Source of the DNA: DASWYT01 sp965246875
GTDB lineage: Bacteria > Pseudomonadota > Alphaproteobacteria > Micavibrionales > SZUA-601
Assembly (NCBI GenBank): GCA_965246875.1
Contig: CBDFFU010000006.1
Span: 434,001 to 498,000, forward strand
Length of the DNA: 64,000 bases
Direction of reading: 5' to 3'
Position numbers and translations under genes: made by a program. The notes under the pieces were generated by a model. It saw nothing but the letters and a program-made list of their open reading frames with translations, was not told the origin of the DNA and did not search any database. This document shows positions 26,199 through 33,853 of the stretch, piece after piece; position 1 is the first letter of the stretch; each line of letters starts with the position of its first letter.

Positions 26199-28007
26199 AT
26201 GGCTCAAGCATCATCTCCCTCTGCACCGTCTGATCCGCTCATCTCACATTTTGCTGCCTGGTCAGAGGTCGCGCCGCAATTGTGGGAGAAGCAACAGCAA
26301 CTGCTGGAGATGCTGAATGCGCGTGCCCAGCACTGGACGACACAGTCAGATTCGCTGGACCCGCTTAATCTGGGTGAGGACTGGCAACAGCTGCTGGGAT
26401 TGTTGTGGGCGCAGCCGGACAAATTATTCGCGGCGCAAATCGAGTTTTGGCAACGTTATACGAATATTGCGCAACAGTCGGACGCGGCAAAGCCATCAAC
26501 CGATCGCCGGTTTCGCGACCCGCGCTGGCAGACACACCCCTATTTTTCCCATCTGCGGCAGAGTTATGATCTGCTAGCGAATTGGTGGCAGGAGCGCATT
26601 GCCACGCTGGACACCATCGACGCCAAAACGCGGATGCGACTGCAATTTGCCGTGCGGCAGGCAACTGATGCTATGGCACCGACCAATGTCTGGTGGAACA
26701 ATCCAGAAGTGCTGGATGCAACGCTGGAACAGCGTGGGCAGAATTTAGTCAAAGGCATGCAGCAATTGCTGGACGATTTTGGCGGCGCAGCAAAGGCCGG
26801 GCGTCCGCGTATTACGATGGCAAAACCGTACGCCTTTGCGATCGGCGAGAATTTGGCGATGACGCCGGGCAGTGTGGTGTTTGAAAATGATCTGATGCAG
26901 GTCATTCAATATACGCCGCAAACGAAAACGGTGTATCAAACGCCGCTGGTCATTATTCCGCCCTGGATCAATAAATATTATATTCTGGATTTGCAGGCCG
27001 AAAATTCGTTTGTGAACTGGGCGGTGCAACAGGGGCATACGGTGTTTATGGTGTCGTGGGCATCGGCTGACGCGCGGCACCGCGAGACGCAATTTACCGA
27101 TTATCTGAAGCAGGGGCTGTGGGCCGCAGTTGATGTGGCGCAACGGGCAACGGGTGAGACAGACGTGAATGTGATTGGCTATTGCATTGGCGGCACCTTG
27201 ACGACGATGGGGCTGGCAGAATTGGCTGCGCGCAAAGAGAAATCACCGATCAAATCCGTGACTTTTTTTACCACTCTAATTGATTTTGAAAATGCCGGAG
27301 AATTGACGCTATTTACCGACGAAAAACACATTGCGCGCATTGAAAAACTGATGGCGGAAAACGGCTATCTGGATGCCTGGCATTTGCATACGACGTTTAA
27401 TCTCCTGCGTGCTAATGATTTGATCTGGTCATTTGTCGTCAATAATTACTTGCTGGGCAAAGACCTATTTCCGTTCGATCTGTTGCATTGGAACAGTGAC
27501 AGCACACACATTCCGGCCAAGGCGCACAGTTTTTATCTGCGGGAAATGTATCTGCACAATAAGCTGGCGAAACCGAACCAGATGGTGATCAACGAGACAC
27601 CACTGGATGTCAGCAAGATCAAAACACCGGCCTATTTTATTTCGACGCGGGAAGATCATATTGCACCATGGGAGGCGACGTATCACGGGGCGCAATTGTG
27701 GGGTGGGCCGCTGGATTTTGTGCTGGCTGGCTCCGGCCACATTGCCGGCATCGTCAACCCGCCGAACAAAGAGAAATACGGCTATTGGATAGATGAGGCA
27801 AAATCGGGCAAGGTTTTACCACTTGATCCAGCAGAATGGCTGGCGAAAGCCACGCCACAAAACGGCTCCTGGTGGCCGCATTGGGAACGGTGGTTACGCG
27901 GGTTCAGCGGCAAAAAAATTGCCGCCACGGCACGGCTACTTGGCGGCAAAAAATTGAAAGTGATTGAACCTGCACCGGGACGTTATGTGCGGGTGAAGGC
28001 GCTTTAG
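26199..28007 (+). CDS. phaC: class I polyhydroxyalkanoate synthase PhaC
   Basis: PhaC polymerises (R)-hydroxyacyl-CoA into PHA storage granules. The 602-residue product has the normal class I length. It shows the lipase-like box GYCIGG with nucleophile Cys329, the catalytic Asp486 (STREDHIAPW) and His514 (GSGHIAGIVNPP), and the N-terminal class I region WWNNPEVLDATLEQRG. No phaA, phaB, phasin or phaR gene is nearby, so the supply pathway lies elsewhere. Its stop overlaps the convergent unknown gene by four bases. Confidence 0.96.
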   Translation: MAQASSPSAPSDPLISHFAAWSEVAPQLWEKQQQLLEMLNARAQHWTTQSDSLDPLNLGEDWQQLLGLLWAQPDKLFAAQIEFWQRYTNIAQQSDAAKPSTDRRFRDPRWQTHPYFSHLRQSYDLLANWWQERIATLDTIDAKTRMRLQFAVRQATDAMAPTNVWWNNPEVLDATLEQRGQNLVKGMQQLLDDFGGAAKAGRPRITMAKPYAFAIGENLAMTPGSVVFENDLMQVIQYTPQTKTVYQTPLVIIPPWINKYYILDLQAENSFVNWAVQQGHTVFMVSWASADARHRETQFTDYLKQGLWAAVDVAQRATGETDVNVIGYCIGGTLTTMGLAELAARKEKSPIKSVTFFTTLIDFENAGELTLFTDEKHIARIEKLMAENGYLDAWHLHTTFNLLRANDLIWSFVVNNYLLGKDLFPFDLLHWNSDSTHIPAKAHSFYLREMYLHNKLAKPNQMVINETPLDVSKIKTPAYFISTREDHIAPWEATYHGAQLWGGPLDFVLAGSGHIAGIVNPPNKEKYGYWIDEAKSGKVLPLDPAEWLAKATPQNGSWWPHWERWLRGFSGKKIAATARLLGGKKLKVIEPAPGRYVRVKAL

Positions 28008-28534
28008 AAAAATAGTTGTGGAGCCTTAAGATTGCTGCGTTTAATAATTTCGTCATGTGACAAATATTTTTTTCCATCAATCGGATCAAAATTCTCGTCC
28101 GTCAAAGGCTTGAAATACCTGTTCTGGTTTCGCTTGCTATAATCACGTGGAACCATACTGCAATCGAAATAAGCGTTCCAAAGACGGTTTGCATCGTAAT
28201 AATCTTTATGTGCTTCAAAGACATATTCCTGTTGCGCTGTTGTTAATAACATTAGTTCGTTATAAGCAAAAATTCGCTCACCTGTTCTAAAGGTTCTGGA
28301 TGTCTCGTTTTCTGATAAAATAATTTCAACGTACGCAGCTAGATCCTCTTTATTCAAAACTAAAAATTCAAAAGGGCTGCTCTCTTTGCCTTTTTGATGA
28401 CGAGGGCTAACATAGGTTTCATCGGTATAGTGTGGGCCAAAAACAGCAACTATCGCACCAGCTTTGTTATCCTTGTAATCGTGAGTCAGTTGCATCCAGC
28501 CGTAATATGCATCATCTTGTAAATTAACGCCCAT
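28004..28534 (-). CDS. hypothetical protein
   Basis: I do not recognise this 176-residue protein. It is soluble, rich in Tyr, Asn, Lys and Glu, with no signal peptide. Visible stretches include MGVNLQDDAYYGWMQLTHD and YDANRLWNAYFDCSMVPRD. It is richer in A+T than phaC, onto which it converges, and may be a recent arrival. It is not an obvious PHA-granule protein. Confidence 0.6.
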   Translation of the reverse strand: MGVNLQDDAYYGWMQLTHDYKDNKAGAIVAVFGPHYTDETYVSPRHQKGKESSPFEFLVLNKEDLAAYVEIILSENETSRTFRTGERIFAYNELMLLTTAQQEYVFEAHKDYYDANRLWNAYFDCSMVPRDYSKRNQNRYFKPLTDENFDPIDGKKYLSHDEIIKRSNLKAPQLFF

Positions 28535-28712
28535 GTTTGGCCCCCTTTATGAAACTCACTAAAAATTACATAGATTTTTTTAATATGTCAACATAAAATT
28601 CATTTTTCAAACCTATTCCTTAACAACCTCTTGCTTTTTCCTTAAATATCGGTATAAATGCCTGTATCTGATCAATATATTTTCCACTTTTATATTTCTG
28701 TGAGACACAATC

Positions 28713-29048
28713 ATGAGCCAAGAGCCTGCCACGATTACCCGTGCCGACATTGCTGAAGCTGTTTACGAACAGGTTGGTTTGTCGCGTGTGGAGACCGCAA
28801 CTTTGGTCGAGCAAGTTCTCGACACCTTGATTGATGGTTTGAAGCAGGGCGAAAACGTCAAGATTTCGTCTTTCGCCAGCTTTAACATCCGCCAGAAAAC
28901 GCAGCGTATCGGCCGCAACCCGAAGACCGGGGAAGAAGTGCCGATCGAGCCGCGTAAAGTCATTTCATTCCGCGCTAGCCATGTGCTGAAAAAAGCGGTT
29001 GGTGCAGCGGCGGATGCTGTTGGTGCCAAATCAAAACCAGCAGATTAA
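28713..29048 (+). CDS. ihfA: integration host factor subunit alpha
   Basis: IHF bends DNA at specific sites as an alpha/beta heterodimer. The 111-residue product has the HU/IHF fold: TITRADIAEAVYEQVGLSR, the beta arm NIRQKTQRIGRNPKTGEEVP with the intercalating proline, and IEPRKVISFRASHVLKKAV. The downstream merR gene is its usual alphaproteobacterial partner. The customary plsX-fabH upstream is absent here. Confidence 0.95.
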   Translation: MSQEPATITRADIAEAVYEQVGLSRVETATLVEQVLDTLIDGLKQGENVKISSFASFNIRQKTQRIGRNPKTGEEVPIEPRKVISFRASHVLKKAVGAAADAVGAKSKPAD

Positions 29049-29049
29049 C

Positions 29050-29101
29050 GCACAGGTCACGCCGCCAATTTTTACGCGTAGGTCACGTCGCTAATTTTTA
29101 C
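29050..29101. repeat. perfectly adjacent tandem duplication of 26 bases between ihfA and merR
   Basis: Two 26-base copies (29050-29075 and 29076-29101) share 22 positions, each ending in a T5-AC stretch and containing GGTCACG. All four differences are transitions. The copies fill the gap between the ihfA stop and the merR ribosome binding site. A repeated protein-binding site is possible, but this is only inferred. Confidence 0.75.
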
Positions 29102-29115
29102 AAGGACATCCGGTT

Positions 29116-29643
29116 ATGAGTGCTTCTGTTGCCCCTTATTTGCCTGATGCGACACTGACCGCGGGACCAAAACGTGGCAAGGCGGACGATGCCTATCGCA
29201 CCATTAGTGAAGTGGCCGATGAGTTGCATGTCGCGCAACATGTGTTGCGGTTTTGGGAAAGCAAGTTCAAACAGATTGATCCACTAAAACGTGCCGGTGG
29301 CCGCCGTTACTACCGCCGCGACGATGTCGATCTGTTGAAACGCATTCATTATCTGCTGTATAACCAGGGCTATACCATCAAGGGTGTGCAGAAATTATTG
29401 GTCAAAGACCGTCAATTGTTGCATGCCGTACCAGCCATTACACCAAAAGATACTTCGGCATCCGCCAGTTGGATCGCGCCACCGGTTGCGCCGACAGCGG
29501 CAAATATATCTGTTGCCGATGCCGAACCTGTTGTTGTAGACGCGTCAACCGATCCGCTTAATTTGTTCACTGCGTCTGACCGGATTTTGTTGAGCGACGT
29601 GTTGCGCCGGTTGAAACTGGTGCGCGATACCTTGCATGCTTAA
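29116..29643 (+). CDS. MerR family transcriptional regulator (MlrA-like)
   Basis: A 175-residue regulator with an N-terminal MerR-type winged helix: YRTISEVADELHVAQHVLRF, WESKFKQIDPLKRAGGRRYY and RRDDVDLLKRIHYLLYNQGY, then TIKGVQKLL. The C-terminal part is a short Pro/Ala/Val-rich linker and a helical end without the cysteines of metal sensors. Such MerR proteins downstream of ihfA are widespread in alphaproteobacteria. The ligand is unknown. Confidence 0.92.
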   Translation: MSASVAPYLPDATLTAGPKRGKADDAYRTISEVADELHVAQHVLRFWESKFKQIDPLKRAGGRRYYRRDDVDLLKRIHYLLYNQGYTIKGVQKLLVKDRQLLHAVPAITPKDTSASASWIAPPVAPTAANISVADAEPVVVDASTDPLNLFTASDRILLSDVLRRLKLVRDTLHA

Positions 29644-29676
29644 CCCCGAGATCGTTTTGACATTATACGTAAAATC

Positions 29677-29704
29677 TTGCCCCGCTGTGTGAAACTCGTA
29701 TAAT
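29677..29704 (+). promoter_or_regulatory. putative promoter of dksA
   Basis: A perfect TATAAT at 29699-29704 with a weaker TTGCCC 16 bases upstream, 37 bases before the dksA start. It lies just after the merR stop. Assigned from sequence only. Confidence 0.5.
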
Positions 29705-29741
29705 ATCTTAGTTTCAAAATCATATTTACCCAGAGGCTGTC

Positions 29742-30293
29742 ATGCCGACAAAAAAATCCGATGCTACCACTAAGCCAGCCTCGACTAAACCGGCTCTTGC
29801 TAAAACAGCTGCTGACAAAAAGGCCAAGGATTCGAAAAAAGACTTAAAAATCGTTTATGCATCGGATGGTACCCCGGTCTTGCCATTGGACTACGAGCCG
29901 ACTGACAGCGAAGAGTTTATGAACCCGCTGATGAAACATTACTTCCGTCAGCGTTTGCTGGACTGGAAACATGAAATATTGCGGGAATCCAATGAAACGC
30001 TGCATTCCCTGCAAGAAGAGGGCAACATGCAGAAGCCCGATTTAACGGATCGGGCATCGGAAGAAACCGACCGCGCCATCGAATTCCGCACCCGCGACCG
30101 GGAACGCAAATTGCTGAGCAAGATCGATGAAGCTATCGGCCGCGTCGATGACGGGTCGTACGGTTATTGCGAAGAAACCGGCGACCCAATCCCGGTCAAA
30201 CGCTTGATGGCTTATCCAAAAGCGACCATGACGGTCGAAGCCCAGGAAATGCACGAACGCCGCGAACGCACCCAGCGGGATGTTTACGAGTAA
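29742..30293 (+). CDS. dksA: DksA/TraR family RNA polymerase-binding regulator
   Basis: DksA binds the RNA polymerase secondary channel and, with ppGpp, adjusts rRNA and amino-acid promoters. The 183-residue product has a Lys/Ala-rich N-terminus (about 45 residues), the coiled coil (about 60-130, FRQRLLDWKHEILRESNETL then LTDRASEETDRAIEFRTRDR), and the finger region YGYCEETGDPIPVKRLMAYP. Only the first of the four zinc-ligand cysteines remains, as in other alphaproteobacterial DksA proteins. The acidic tip residues of the coil (DRASEETD) are present. Confidence 0.95.
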   Translation: MPTKKSDATTKPASTKPALAKTAADKKAKDSKKDLKIVYASDGTPVLPLDYEPTDSEEFMNPLMKHYFRQRLLDWKHEILRESNETLHSLQEEGNMQKPDLTDRASEETDRAIEFRTRDRERKLLSKIDEAIGRVDDGSYGYCEETGDPIPVKRLMAYPKATMTVEAQEMHERRERTQRDVYE

Positions 30294-30331
30294 TTTTATG
30301 ACACGTAACAGCATTGTTACAAAATTTTCCT

Positions 30332-30359
30332 TTGACAAGCGGTGTATTATGAGTATTGT
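30332..30359 (+). promoter_or_regulatory. putative promoter of the 60-residue small gene
   Basis: TTGACA at 30332-30337 and TATTGT at 30354-30359 are separated by 16 bases. The start codon of the small gene follows 33 bases later, after a strong AGAGGAG ribosome binding site. Confidence 0.55.
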
Positions 30360-30392
30360 TTCCTCATGTTTTTAACATAGAGGAGATAAAAC

Positions 30393-30575
30393 ATGGCAGA
30401 CCGTAAAAAAAATGAAGTGACTGCTTTTAACATTGAAGGTTTCAAAAAAATTCACCCAGAGTTAAGCCAGCCAATCACTGGTTTGAAACCAATTGAAGAA
30501 AAGAAAGTCACTACAGCTTGTCCAGCTGTTCGATTTGCAAATACATTATCAAGAGCTCCTGCTCCTTCTTTCTAA
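30393..30575 (+). CDS. small protein of unknown function (60 residues)
   Basis: A 60-codon gene with a promoter-like sequence, a strong ribosome binding site (AGAGGAG, 9 bases before the ATG) and an immediate hairpin terminator. These together make it a convincing gene. The peptide is charged at the N-terminus (ADRKKNEVTAF), has a proline-rich middle (LSQPITGLKPIEE) and one cysteine (TTACPAVRF). No membrane segment is visible. I recognise no family. Confidence 0.7.
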   Translation: MADRKKNEVTAFNIEGFKKIHPELSQPITGLKPIEEKKVTTACPAVRFANTLSRAPAPSF

Positions 30576-30578
30576 GCT

Positions 30579-30607
30579 AAAAAAACCGGCTTACTGCCGG
30601 TTTTTTT
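30579..30607 (+). terminator. rho-independent terminator after the 60-residue gene
   Basis: ACCGGC/GCCGGT stem extended by A7/T7, with a 5-base loop TTACT, starting 3 bases after the stop codon. Nearly the same hairpin occurs after the next small gene. Confidence 0.92.
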
Positions 30608-30636
30608 AATCTTACAAATTACTTGAAAGACAAACG

Positions 30637-30816
30637 ATGCGTAAAAACATTAAAACAATGACCGATTACCTGTCGTATGCGTTGGGGCTAATCAAGCCTA
30701 TGCAGAATTCAACCACACCGTCGCAAGACGTGTTTGTTGACAATACAAAAGCAAAAAAATCAGTGGATCAAAAAAGAGGTCCCAATTTTTGGGACGCGCT
30801 AGCTATGTTTGGCTAG
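30637..30816 (+). CDS. second small protein of unknown function (59 residues)
   Basis: A 59-residue reading frame that begins MRKNIKTMTDYLSYALGLIK and ends GPNFWDALAMFG, preceded by a GAAAGA ribosome binding site and closed at once by a hairpin terminator of almost the same sequence as the one after the preceding small gene. The ending NFWDALAMFG is an amphipathic aromatic stretch. It is not similar to its neighbour. No family is recognised. Confidence 0.6.
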   Translation: MRKNIKTMTDYLSYALGLIKPMQNSTTPSQDVFVDNTKAKKSVDQKRGPNFWDALAMFG

Positions 30817-30817
30817 T

Positions 30818-30847
30818 AAAAAAACCGGCTTCACCGCCGTTTTTTTT
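30818..30847 (+). terminator. rho-independent terminator after the 59-residue gene
   Basis: ACCGGC / GCCG stem flanked by A7 and T8, with a single mismatch compared with the upstream copy. It starts 2 bases after the TAG stop. Confidence 0.85.
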
Positions 30848-30852
30848 ACATC

Positions 30853-30885
30853 TTGATTATATACCCTATAGGGGTATATAATCAA
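30853..30885 (+). promoter_or_regulatory. CsoR-type operator overlapping a promoter
   Basis: A 33-base near-perfect palindrome with the core TACCCTATAGGGGTA, the C-tract/G-tract form recognised by CsoR/RcnR family repressors. It also holds a good promoter: TTGATT at 30853-30858, 18-base spacer, TATAAT at 30877-30882. The operator fills the spacer, so repressor binding would exclude RNA polymerase. The ATG of the first gene comes only 5 bases after the -10 box, so the transcript may be leaderless. Confidence 0.8.
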
Positions 30886-30887
30886 TT

Positions 30888-31538
30888 ATGAAGAGAATTT
30901 CCAAGTTTCTATTATCGGGCGCAATTATTTTGCTGAAAACTGTTGTGTACGCTAATCCCATTTCCTATCCGGGCGGCCCAATGGTTATGTTGGAAAACGA
31001 TACGATGCAGAATAGCGCGTTGGTGAATTATACGCTGACGCCACAGGATGCTATAGGTTATCGTCTGCTGTACGACCGCGACAGTCAGGCAACATTTCAT
31101 GGTGCACAATGGGATCATTTAATCAAGCGCTGGAACAATCCAGATTCGCAAGCTAATATTTATGCGTTTGGTGCAGCGGGTGTCATTGATGAACCGCACC
31201 AAGCCGATTATGACTTTGCGCCCGCAGCAATGACAGGCCTGCAAGCCGATTGGGAGAGCCGACGCTATTTTGTGTTATACGAAAATAAATTGAAACTGGC
31301 AGACGATCAAAATTTTCAGCAATTCACGCAAACCGCCCGAATAGGTATTGCACCCTATGTGGCTGAATCTGGCGCGTTGCACACATGGTTAATGGTGCAA
31401 ATTGATCACCGGCCGGAACGTGACGATCAGATCACGACAACGCCATTAGTCCGGTTTTTTTACAGCAATTATCTGGTTGAGGCTGGTTATAATGTGGATG
31501 ACCACACACCGCTGATCAATGCCACCATACGTTTTTAA
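30888..31538 (+). CDS. secreted or outer-membrane protein of a CsoR-controlled metal module
   Basis: A 216-residue protein with a signal peptide (cleavage after VVYA) and a beta-rich mature part. It has alternating strands, many aromatic residues and a final ATIRF, a C-terminal aromatic end of the type used by outer-membrane beta-barrels. Stretches such as ENDTMQNSALVNYTLTPQDA and IGYRLLYDRDSQ recall small barrel proteins. It starts directly after the CsoR operator and is followed 22 bases later by a metal-binding protein and csoR. A role in copper or other metal stress is inferred from that context. Confidence 0.7.
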   Translation: MKRISKFLLSGAIILLKTVVYANPISYPGGPMVMLENDTMQNSALVNYTLTPQDAIGYRLLYDRDSQATFHGAQWDHLIKRWNNPDSQANIYAFGAAGVIDEPHQADYDFAPAAMTGLQADWESRRYFVLYENKLKLADDQNFQQFTQTARIGIAPYVAESGALHTWLMVQIDHRPERDDQITTTPLVRFFYSNYLVEAGYNVDDHTPLINATIRF

Positions 31539-31560
31539 TCACTTACAAAAGGAACTGACC

Positions 31561-31902
31561 ATGTTACGCCGCATTTTATTAGCCACTTTTTGTCTAACCA
31601 TTTTGGCTATGCCAGCAATGGCTAAATCGCCGCAAACAGTGAATTCAATAAAAGCCCATGCGACAGCGCCGCAAACCGAAAAAATTATTCACGTCGGTGT
31701 AAACGGCATGGTGTGTGATTTCTGTGCGCAGACGTTGAAAAAAACCTTTGGCAAACAGCCAGGCGTCAAACAAGTGGACATCAGTCTCGAAGATAAACTG
31801 GTGACGTTGCATACAGCACCAAATAGCAGCTTGAGCGATGCCGAGATCACCAAACTGATCAGCCACGCCGGTTATGCCGTAACGACCATTCACCGGATGT
31901 AG
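31561..31902 (+). CDS. periplasmic heavy-metal-associated (HMA) domain protein
   Basis: A 113-residue exported protein: signal peptide (cleavage after AMPAMA), short linker, then one HMA fold (about 42-113). The metal motif is Gly-Met-Val-Cys52-Asp-Phe-Cys55, followed by KQPGVKQVDISLEDKLVTLH and the closing ISHAGYAVTTI. HMA domains bind Cu(I) or related soft metals through the CxxC pair. As a free periplasmic protein in a CsoR operon it probably acts as a metal carrier or buffer. Confidence 0.88.
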   Translation: MLRRILLATFCLTILAMPAMAKSPQTVNSIKAHATAPQTEKIIHVGVNGMVCDFCAQTLKKTFGKQPGVKQVDISLEDKLVTLHTAPNSSLSDAEITKLISHAGYAVTTIHRM

Positions 31903-31913
31903 CACATGGATCA

Positions 31914-32198
31914 TTGCCACAATGCAAACATCCCGATCACCGCAATGAACTGCCGCGTTTGAACCGCGTTGGCGGGCAGATAGAGGGCATCAAAAAGATG
32001 ATTGGTGAGGGGCGTTATTGCCCGGATATTCTGACCCAATTGCGTGCGGCCCGGGCTGCCTTGCGCACTGTGGAAGCGGCCATTCTGGAACGTCATCTGG
32101 ACGGTTGCGTGACCCAAGCCATGCAACAAGGTGATGCCAAGGACCGGACTATCAAAATTGCCGAGATCGTGACGCTGTTTAAGCGGTATGATGAGTAA
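31914..32198 (+). CDS. csoR: CsoR family metal-sensing repressor
   Basis: A DUF156 repressor of 94 residues with the Cu(I) ligand set in place: Cys36 (GEGRYCPDI), His61 and Cys65 (ERHLDGC). It also has the DNA-binding helices LNRVGGQIEGIKKMIG and LTQLRAARAALRTVEAAI. The likely target is the palindrome at 30853-30885. The start is uncertain: the only start in frame with the conserved part is TTG at 31914, while an ATG at 31906 opens another frame that would fit after a one-base insertion. It lies 11 bases after the HMA gene. Confidence 0.9.
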   Translation: MPQCKHPDHRNELPRLNRVGGQIEGIKKMIGEGRYCPDILTQLRAARAALRTVEAAILERHLDGCVTQAMQQGDAKDRTIKIAEIVTLFKRYDE

Positions 32199-32270
32199 AC
32201 TTTCATCCACGGTTTAACAACTCCGTTACTATTTTGCCATAAGATAAAGAGGTAACTGGAGAATTGTGCT

Positions 32271-32717
32271 ATGCGGAAGAATTCGCGATTCAGCCTTTGC
32301 TTTAGCTTGTGCCTGACGATCGGTGCGGGATTAATCATCGGCTTAAACCCCCATCCTGTGTTGGCAAACGAAGAGGAAGGCCCCAAGCCTGAAATCTCGA
32401 TGTTTGTCAAAATGAGTCCGATCAATGTGCCGATCATCCGCAAAAATGGCACGACCAGTATTCTAGCGATTGATATTATTGCCGAATGCAAGGATGAAGA
32501 CGCCAAGGAAAAAGTCGAAGCCCAAAAACCACGCCTGCGTGACGGCTTTATACGCGCGCTGTACGGCAATATCGAGATCAACAAACTGGTCAAAGCTGAT
32601 GGCGCCCTGGACATGGACCGCGTCAAAGAACGCCTGATGCAAGGCAGTCTTTATGTGATGAAAGAACCAGCCATCGTCGATATCCTGTTCAACGGCGTCA
32701 GCCACCGGGCGTTTTAA
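32271..32717 (+). CDS. exported FliL-like protein
   Basis: A 148-residue protein with a signal peptide or N-terminal anchor (LCFSLCLTIGAGLIIGL, then PHPVLANE). The mature domain follows the pattern of FliL-like alphaproteobacterial proteins: FVKMSPINVPIIRKNGTTSI, then KPRLRDGFIRALYGNI and VKERLMQGSLYVM...VDILFNGV. No flagellar genes are present in the window. The assignment rests on pattern only. Confidence 0.5.
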   Translation: MRKNSRFSLCFSLCLTIGAGLIIGLNPHPVLANEEEGPKPEISMFVKMSPINVPIIRKNGTTSILAIDIIAECKDEDAKEKVEAQKPRLRDGFIRALYGNIEINKLVKADGALDMDRVKERLMQGSLYVMKEPAIVDILFNGVSHRAF

Positions 32718-33193
32718 CGCCCTGGATTGCCGCCATTGCCAGTGTTCATCTGGTTAGTATTAAACTTGCCCAGATTGCTGATGAATTGCTGGAAAACGTT
32801 CATTTTCTGGCCGCCGGATTGCGTGGTTTTGCCGACCATGGCGACATCCTTGCCGGATTTTTCGTCGACTTCGGCCATATTTTTCAGCATGCCGGTGTCG
32901 TCGAATTCCACTTTGATCACGCGGCGTGCGGTGACATCCGGCATAAAGAACGCTTTGGTTTCCGTTTTTTCGCCGATGTAGAACCAGGTGTTTTTGTTGA
33001 ACGGGTCGGTAGCGGTCGGGCTGCCCAATTTTTGCGTGATCTCCTGTTGGCTGGTCACGCCGTTGGTAAAGCCTTGCAACCGGGTCGGTTCCAGGAAATT
33101 ACCGCGGGTGTTCAGGGTCGGGGCGCAAGCCGTTAAGGCTGTCATCAAACCGATGACACAGAAAACAGGCAAAAAAGTCAGAAAACGGGTCAT
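32714..33193 (-). CDS. bamE: BamE (SmpA/OmlA) family outer-membrane lipoprotein
   Basis: BamE is a small lipoprotein of the outer-membrane beta-barrel assembly complex. The 159-residue product has a lipobox (LTAC, Cys23), then the BamE fold: FTNGVTSQQEITQKLGSPTA, NKNTWFYIGEKTETKAFF and VIKVEFDDTGMLKNM. It is divergent from the ubiquinol-cytochrome c chaperone gene, the standard alphaproteobacterial arrangement. A Gln/Asn/Gly-rich tail follows the fold. Confidence 0.9.
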   Translation of the reverse strand: MTRFLTFLPVFCVIGLMTALTACAPTLNTRGNFLEPTRLQGFTNGVTSQQEITQKLGSPTATDPFNKNTWFYIGEKTETKAFFMPDVTARRVIKVEFDDTGMLKNMAEVDEKSGKDVAMVGKTTQSGGQKMNVFQQFISNLGKFNTNQMNTGNGGNPGR

Positions 33194-33274
33194 GGCAGCT
33201 TGTCGCAGGTCAAAAAACAGAAGATATTTATAGCGTAAAAACCTCTTCAGGCAAAGCAGCGGGCAACACGTTCC

Positions 33275-33844
33275 ATGATTTCTTTATTATCACGTCTGGC
33301 GACACGTCTTTTGCCATCCCAGGATACAGTGCCGATTGCCCCAGCCCAACAGCTTTACCCGGCGCTGGCTGCATTGGCACGCCGACCGGCGTTTTACCAG
33401 GCGCCCTATGATGTGCCAGATACGCTGGAGGGACGCTTCGATCTGTTAAGCCTGATTGTGGGTACGCTGTGTTTGTCGCTTAGTCAAAACCAAAACCCGG
33501 ATCTGGCACAAAGCACATTCAATCTCATGTTTCAGCATCTGGAGCGCAATTTGCGCGAAGCGGGGGTGGGTGATCTATCGGTGCCGAAACAGATGCGCCG
33601 TATGATCCAGGCATTTTATGGCCGCAACAGCCAGTATGCTGAAGTTTTGCTACAGGCTGAACCGGATAAACAATCTCTTGTTATGTTGTTGGCAAACAAT
33701 ATTTACAATGGTCAGGACGTATCCGATCAATCAACCGAAGCGTTGGCCGCATGGGTGTTAGAGAGTTGGTGGCCAAATTTACAGCAACACTATGATGCCA
33801 ATACCATCAAGCGTTTAATTGACAATCTGCAGAATAGGGTTTAA
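33275..33844 (+). CDS. ubiquinol-cytochrome c chaperone family protein
   Basis: A 189-residue member of the alphaproteobacterial/mitochondrial Cbp3-like chaperone family for assembly of the cytochrome bc1 complex. Characteristic stretches are LYPALAALARRPAFYQ, VPDTLEGRFDLLSLIVGTL, and FQHLERNLREAGVGDLSVPK followed by MRRMIQAFYGR. It lies 9 bases before the DUF177 gene and divergent from bamE. Confidence 0.9.
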   Translation: MISLLSRLATRLLPSQDTVPIAPAQQLYPALAALARRPAFYQAPYDVPDTLEGRFDLLSLIVGTLCLSLSQNQNPDLAQSTFNLMFQHLERNLREAGVGDLSVPKQMRRMIQAFYGRNSQYAEVLLQAEPDKQSLVMLLANNIYNGQDVSDQSTEALAAWVLESWWPNLQQHYDANTIKRLIDNLQNRV

Positions 33845-33853
33845 GAGTGTAGC

